Source: Enterococcus pallens ATCC BAA-351 (GTDB lineage: Bacteria; Bacillota; Bacilli; Lactobacillales; Enterococcaceae). Taken from it: a stretch of 64,000 nucleotides of DNA. Made by a program: the position numbers and the translations under genes. A model generated the notes under the pieces. The model did not search any database and was not told where the DNA came from. It worked only from the letters and a program-made list of their open reading frames with translations. Positions 62,301 to 64,000 of this stretch are shown here, in pieces (position 1 is the first letter of the stretch; every line of letters begins with the position of its first letter). Location of the stretch: positions 1,343,570 through 1,407,569 of the forward strand of contig NZ_ASWD01000001.1 in assembly GCF_000407485.1 (NCBI RefSeq), written 5' to 3'.

Positions 62301-64000
62301 CTGAAATGAGTTATGCGGATTTAATTAGCGGGTACTTAACACAAGCTGGATATCATGCTGATGTAAACGGCGTATTTACGTTTGACTTTACTGCTAATGG
62401 TACAAGTAACACAGATAGTAATCCTCAATCATTAACAGTTACACTTTATCCAGATTATCAGTTAGCTGGTGTTGTTGGAAATAATCAACCAGCCAGTGAT
62501 CCTGCTACTGGAGCAGCCTATGAACAATTACCAACCAGTGTAACTGAAGGGAACTATGGTGTTGCTGGCGTTTCTAACGGAGCGATTAACCTTGGTGTAA
62601 CCGATGCTGATTTAGCTAGAAATGGGTATATTTACACTGTTACTGGTCCAGATGGACAGACTTACGCTACTTTAGCAGAAGCACTTGCAGCTAATCCAAA
62701 TTTTGATACAACTACAAATGGTGCAGGTTCTGTTGATAATACTCCTCAGGGATTCGTTGTTAACTATGATGTTGATCCTGTGTCTGAATCCACATCAATG
62801 TCTGAAAGTGAATCACTATCAAGCTCAGTATCAGATAGTGAAAGTGACTCTACTTCTACTTCAATTTCAGATAGCGAGAGTGATTCGACCAGCACATCAA
62901 TTTCAGATAGTGAAAGTACTTCTCGGTCAGAAGATAGTACAAGTGATTCGATCTCAAGCTCGATCTCAGAAAGTGAAAGTATCTCGACCTCCGATTCGAT
63001 TTCAGACTCGATTTCAGATAGTGAAAGTGATTCACTTTCTAACTCGATCTCAGACTCGATCTCAGATAGTGAAAGTGATTCACTTTCTAACTCGATCTCC
63101 GATTCGATCTCAGATAGTACAAGTGATTCAATTTCCGACTCGATCTCAGACTCGATTTCGGATAGTACAAGTGATTCAATTTCTGACTCGATCTCAGACT
63201 CAATTTCGGATAGTTTAAGTAACTCAATTTCCGATTCTATTTCGGATAGTACAAGTGACTCAATCTCCGATTCGATCTCAGACTCAATTTCGAGTAGCGA
63301 AAGTTTGTCAGAGAGCATTTCAGAATCACAATCATTGTCAATTTCAATTAGTGAAAGTGATTCGACATCTGATTCAATCTCAGATAGTGAGAGCGATTCG
63401 ATCTCCGATTCGATTTCAGACTCGATCTCAGATAGTACAAGTGATTCAATTTCAGACAGTGAAAGTTTGTCAGAAAGTGTCTCAGAATCAGAATCGTTGT
63501 CAATTTCAATTAGTGAAAGTGATTCAACGTCCGATTCACTATCAGATAGTGAGAGTGATTCAATCTCGAATTCGATTTCAGACTCAATTTCCGATAGTAC
63601 AAGTAATTCAATCTCGGATAGTGAAAGTTTGTCAGAGAGTGTTTCAGAGTCAGAGTCCTTATCAATTTCAATTAGCGAGAGTGATTCAACATCAGATTCA
63701 CTATCAGATAGTGAGAGCGATTCGATTTCAGATTCAATTTCCGATAGTATAAGTAGTTCAATATCGAATAGTGATAGCTTATCTGAGAGTGTTTCAAAAT
63801 CAGAATCATTGTCAATTTCAATTAGTGAAAGTACAAGTACGAGCACATCGATTAGCGATTCAAGCTCAACCAGCACAAGCACCAGCAATAGCGACAGTGA
63901 CAGCTTGAGTAACTCGATTAGCGATTCAAGATCAGAAAGTACAAGTATCAGTGATAGCGAAAGTACAAGTACAAGCATCTCAATCAGTGATTCAAGCTCA
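59318..64000 (+). CDS. Large serine-rich repeat adhesin, continues past the window
   Basis: The frame is open for 1561 codons to the last base. The signal peptide has RMYKSGKHW (residues 20-28) and likely cleavage after TTEAQA. A short Ser-rich region (about 105-220) is followed by a large ligand-binding part: a pectate-lyase-like beta-helix region (about 350-760, Asn/Thr/Gly-rich), then MucBP-like modules ([48 protein letters not shown]). From about residue 1155 comes a long SD/SE/ST repeat stalk. A C-terminal LPxTG anchor is expected beyond the window. Exported and O-glycosylated by the locus upstream. Confidence 0.93.
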   Translation, partial: MSRKNNLYKLLRSNKKERYRMYKSGKHWMFATITAFTGVLGASTLVTTEAQATSASQDDAGMEIDTGTDQVLANQETASIPAPETQEAVNPDPVVDNTPESEAPVSEIASESVVQTELESTTESTSTTESESNMDSASISESVSVSESMSISESESSSQSRSEETSLSISTSESTSNSALAEVNNSASNSLSESTSHSESASTWVSNSLSESTSNSENRSAVNSLNKEKSKQPTEKEQSANETNKAKDLFDQIVPDGTEVKVDARSNELVFTMKDGTVPSNALIHAAQKYAAANDLIAYFSVRGANGRSAKINVSADPDVNREDFEDAINNPGTSNSPTSVNVAVPDQVLNDATHKANAIANGTYAKVTTYDELRAAWSNASITYIDVTAKITYSSGAMSARANGASVIVQGNNNIIDLGTQTFNWGGITSSTTFTLSNVIAQQGFGGNDGNAYSLINPSSATQLTANVNNVTLTKSDSNGNNPIHLMYGVGSKLVFSGTNVFNISNEITRSVGSINFANNSSVTLNRTSNDIAFSQFYFETRAAAGSVGYGNSITMGDGSSNTARTYNGQSANYPAVYYMIDKITVGDNCNWTQTGFQYFINGQQLASSSATYTFGQNFNLSIPQSTQPGAIRIQGTQKVVFNAGTTLDINQWASGAVIQMNSSGSSVTFISPKQLHMQVSTSSGAPNTGPLISGAGTFTMNNSQISTWQGTDSQAATPGGNRNLKFVTMTIRNGTTTITDVGGNTTSSNIIDSSTRELATTAIEPGTVKVNYVDQYGNVVKTIDVPIDKDVNYIGQYIDLVNKDYALTNMPANYMWAIASQVPPSALTDKQSGGDNTTSADDGDAYGQANVAIVPMEGTEYTYNIYVYGQANNSVQYQYVDAKTGLVVSSDYLGSGQEASGTNKTPANYGNVIDWTNSYYTNDLVADGYHYATGSELNGFTQATTTTVGTDPTLVTIYVAADVQTVNVNFVNSDGTPLVGQAANVSINGTSGAEMSYADLISGYLTQAGYHADVNGVFTFDFTANGTSNTDSNPQSLTVTLYPDYQLAGVVGNNQPASDPATGAAYEQLPTSVTEGNYGVAGVSNGAINLGVTDADLARNGYIYTVTGPDGQTYATLAEALAANPNFDTTTNGAGSVDNTPQGFVVNYDVDPVSESTSMSESESLSSSVSDSESDSTSTSISDSESDSTSTSISDSESTSRSEDSTSDSISSSISESESISTSDSISDSISDSESDSLSNSISDSISDSESDSLSNSISDSISDSTSDSISDSISDSISDSTSDSISDSISDSISDSLSNSISDSISDSTSDSISDSISDSISSSESLSESISESQSLSISISESDSTSDSISDSESDSISDSISDSISDSTSDSISDSESLSESVSESESLSISISESDSTSDSLSDSESDSISNSISDSISDSTSNSISDSESLSESVSESESLSISISESDSTSDSLSDSESDSISDSISDSISSSISNSDSLSESVSKSESLSISISESTSTSTSISDSSSTSTSTSNSDSDSLSNSISDSRSESTSISDSESTSTSISISDSSS
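62788..64000 (+). repeat. Serine-rich stalk repeats of the second adhesin
   Basis: Near-continuous Ser-x dipeptides ([19 protein letters not shown] and variants), with a longer unit [21 protein letters not shown] that recurs about every 60 codons. Serine is mostly coded by AGT/AGC and TCA/TCG. Confidence 0.9.

Noticed and set aside
62764..63978. A 404-codon minus-strand open frame inside the second adhesin gene, rich in Leu, Ser, Glu and Ile.
   Set aside because: It is the mirror of the Ser-Asp/Ser-Glu repeat DNA. Simple-repeat coding sequence leaves long open frames on the other strand; there is no RBS and no recognisable domain.

Overview
The window reads as a chromosomal segment of a low-GC Gram-positive lactic acid bacterium, most likely an Enterococcus (inference). 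The reasons are strong purine-rich ribosome binding sites, frequent TTG/GTG starts, several glucose-type PTS parts, a Bce-type two-component/ABC module, and a complete accessory Sec locus with KxYKxGKxW-signal serine-rich adhesins. I cannot fix the species from sequence alone.

Layout. 1-5.1 kb: an Mpv17-like membrane protein, a CstA-type transporter and a two-gene ABC exporter. 5.2-6.9 kb: a decayed PTS EIIA, an integrase-like protein without catalytic residues, and a small Hfq-like (Sm-fold) protein. 7.1-11.6 kb: a BceRS-BceAB-type cell-envelope stress module. 12.3-18.8 kb: a YjeM amino-acid transporter, a DUF2268 protease-like gene, and a PTS operon (BglG-type antiterminator, EIIBC, EIIA, ADP-ribosylglycohydrolase) in which EIIBC and EIIA meet at a classic -1 frameshift heptamer. 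19-24.7 kb: decayed PTS pieces, a stand-alone EIIA, a toxin-antitoxin pair, a cold-shock protein, a methyltransferase and an SDR. 24.9-29.7 kb: a frameshifted XRE regulator, a PLDc_N-type membrane protein, an ABC exporter and two hydrolases. 29.8-36.3 kb: a reductive module (old-yellow-enzyme flavoprotein plus SDR, divergent from a PucR-type regulator), relics and another SDR.

36.9 kb to the end is one functional unit: an adhesin biogenesis locus with what looks like its own genetic switch. A tyrosine recombinase gene lies between perfect 29-bp inverted repeats (36932-36960 and 38486-38514). Inside the left repeat sits a near-consensus promoter (TTGACC-N17-TATAAT, 37014-37042) that now points left, away from the adhesin locus, into a terminator just outside the repeat. 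Inversion would turn it toward the regulator at 38801, secA2-secY2-asp1-asp2-asp3, gtfA-gtfB and beyond. Downstream are genes not usual in such loci: three small coiled-coil proteins, a SecE-like protein, a helix-turn-helix regulator, Gtf3, an actin-fold-like protein with a long acidic tail, a GT8-like protein without its DxD motif, and a lipoprotein. After a tRNA-Ser(GCU) come two serine-rich repeat proteins. The first has no LPxTG anchor; the second runs off the window.

The best candidate for a new system is this recombinase-bearing invertible promoter cassette in front of an expanded accessory Sec / serine-rich adhesin locus.
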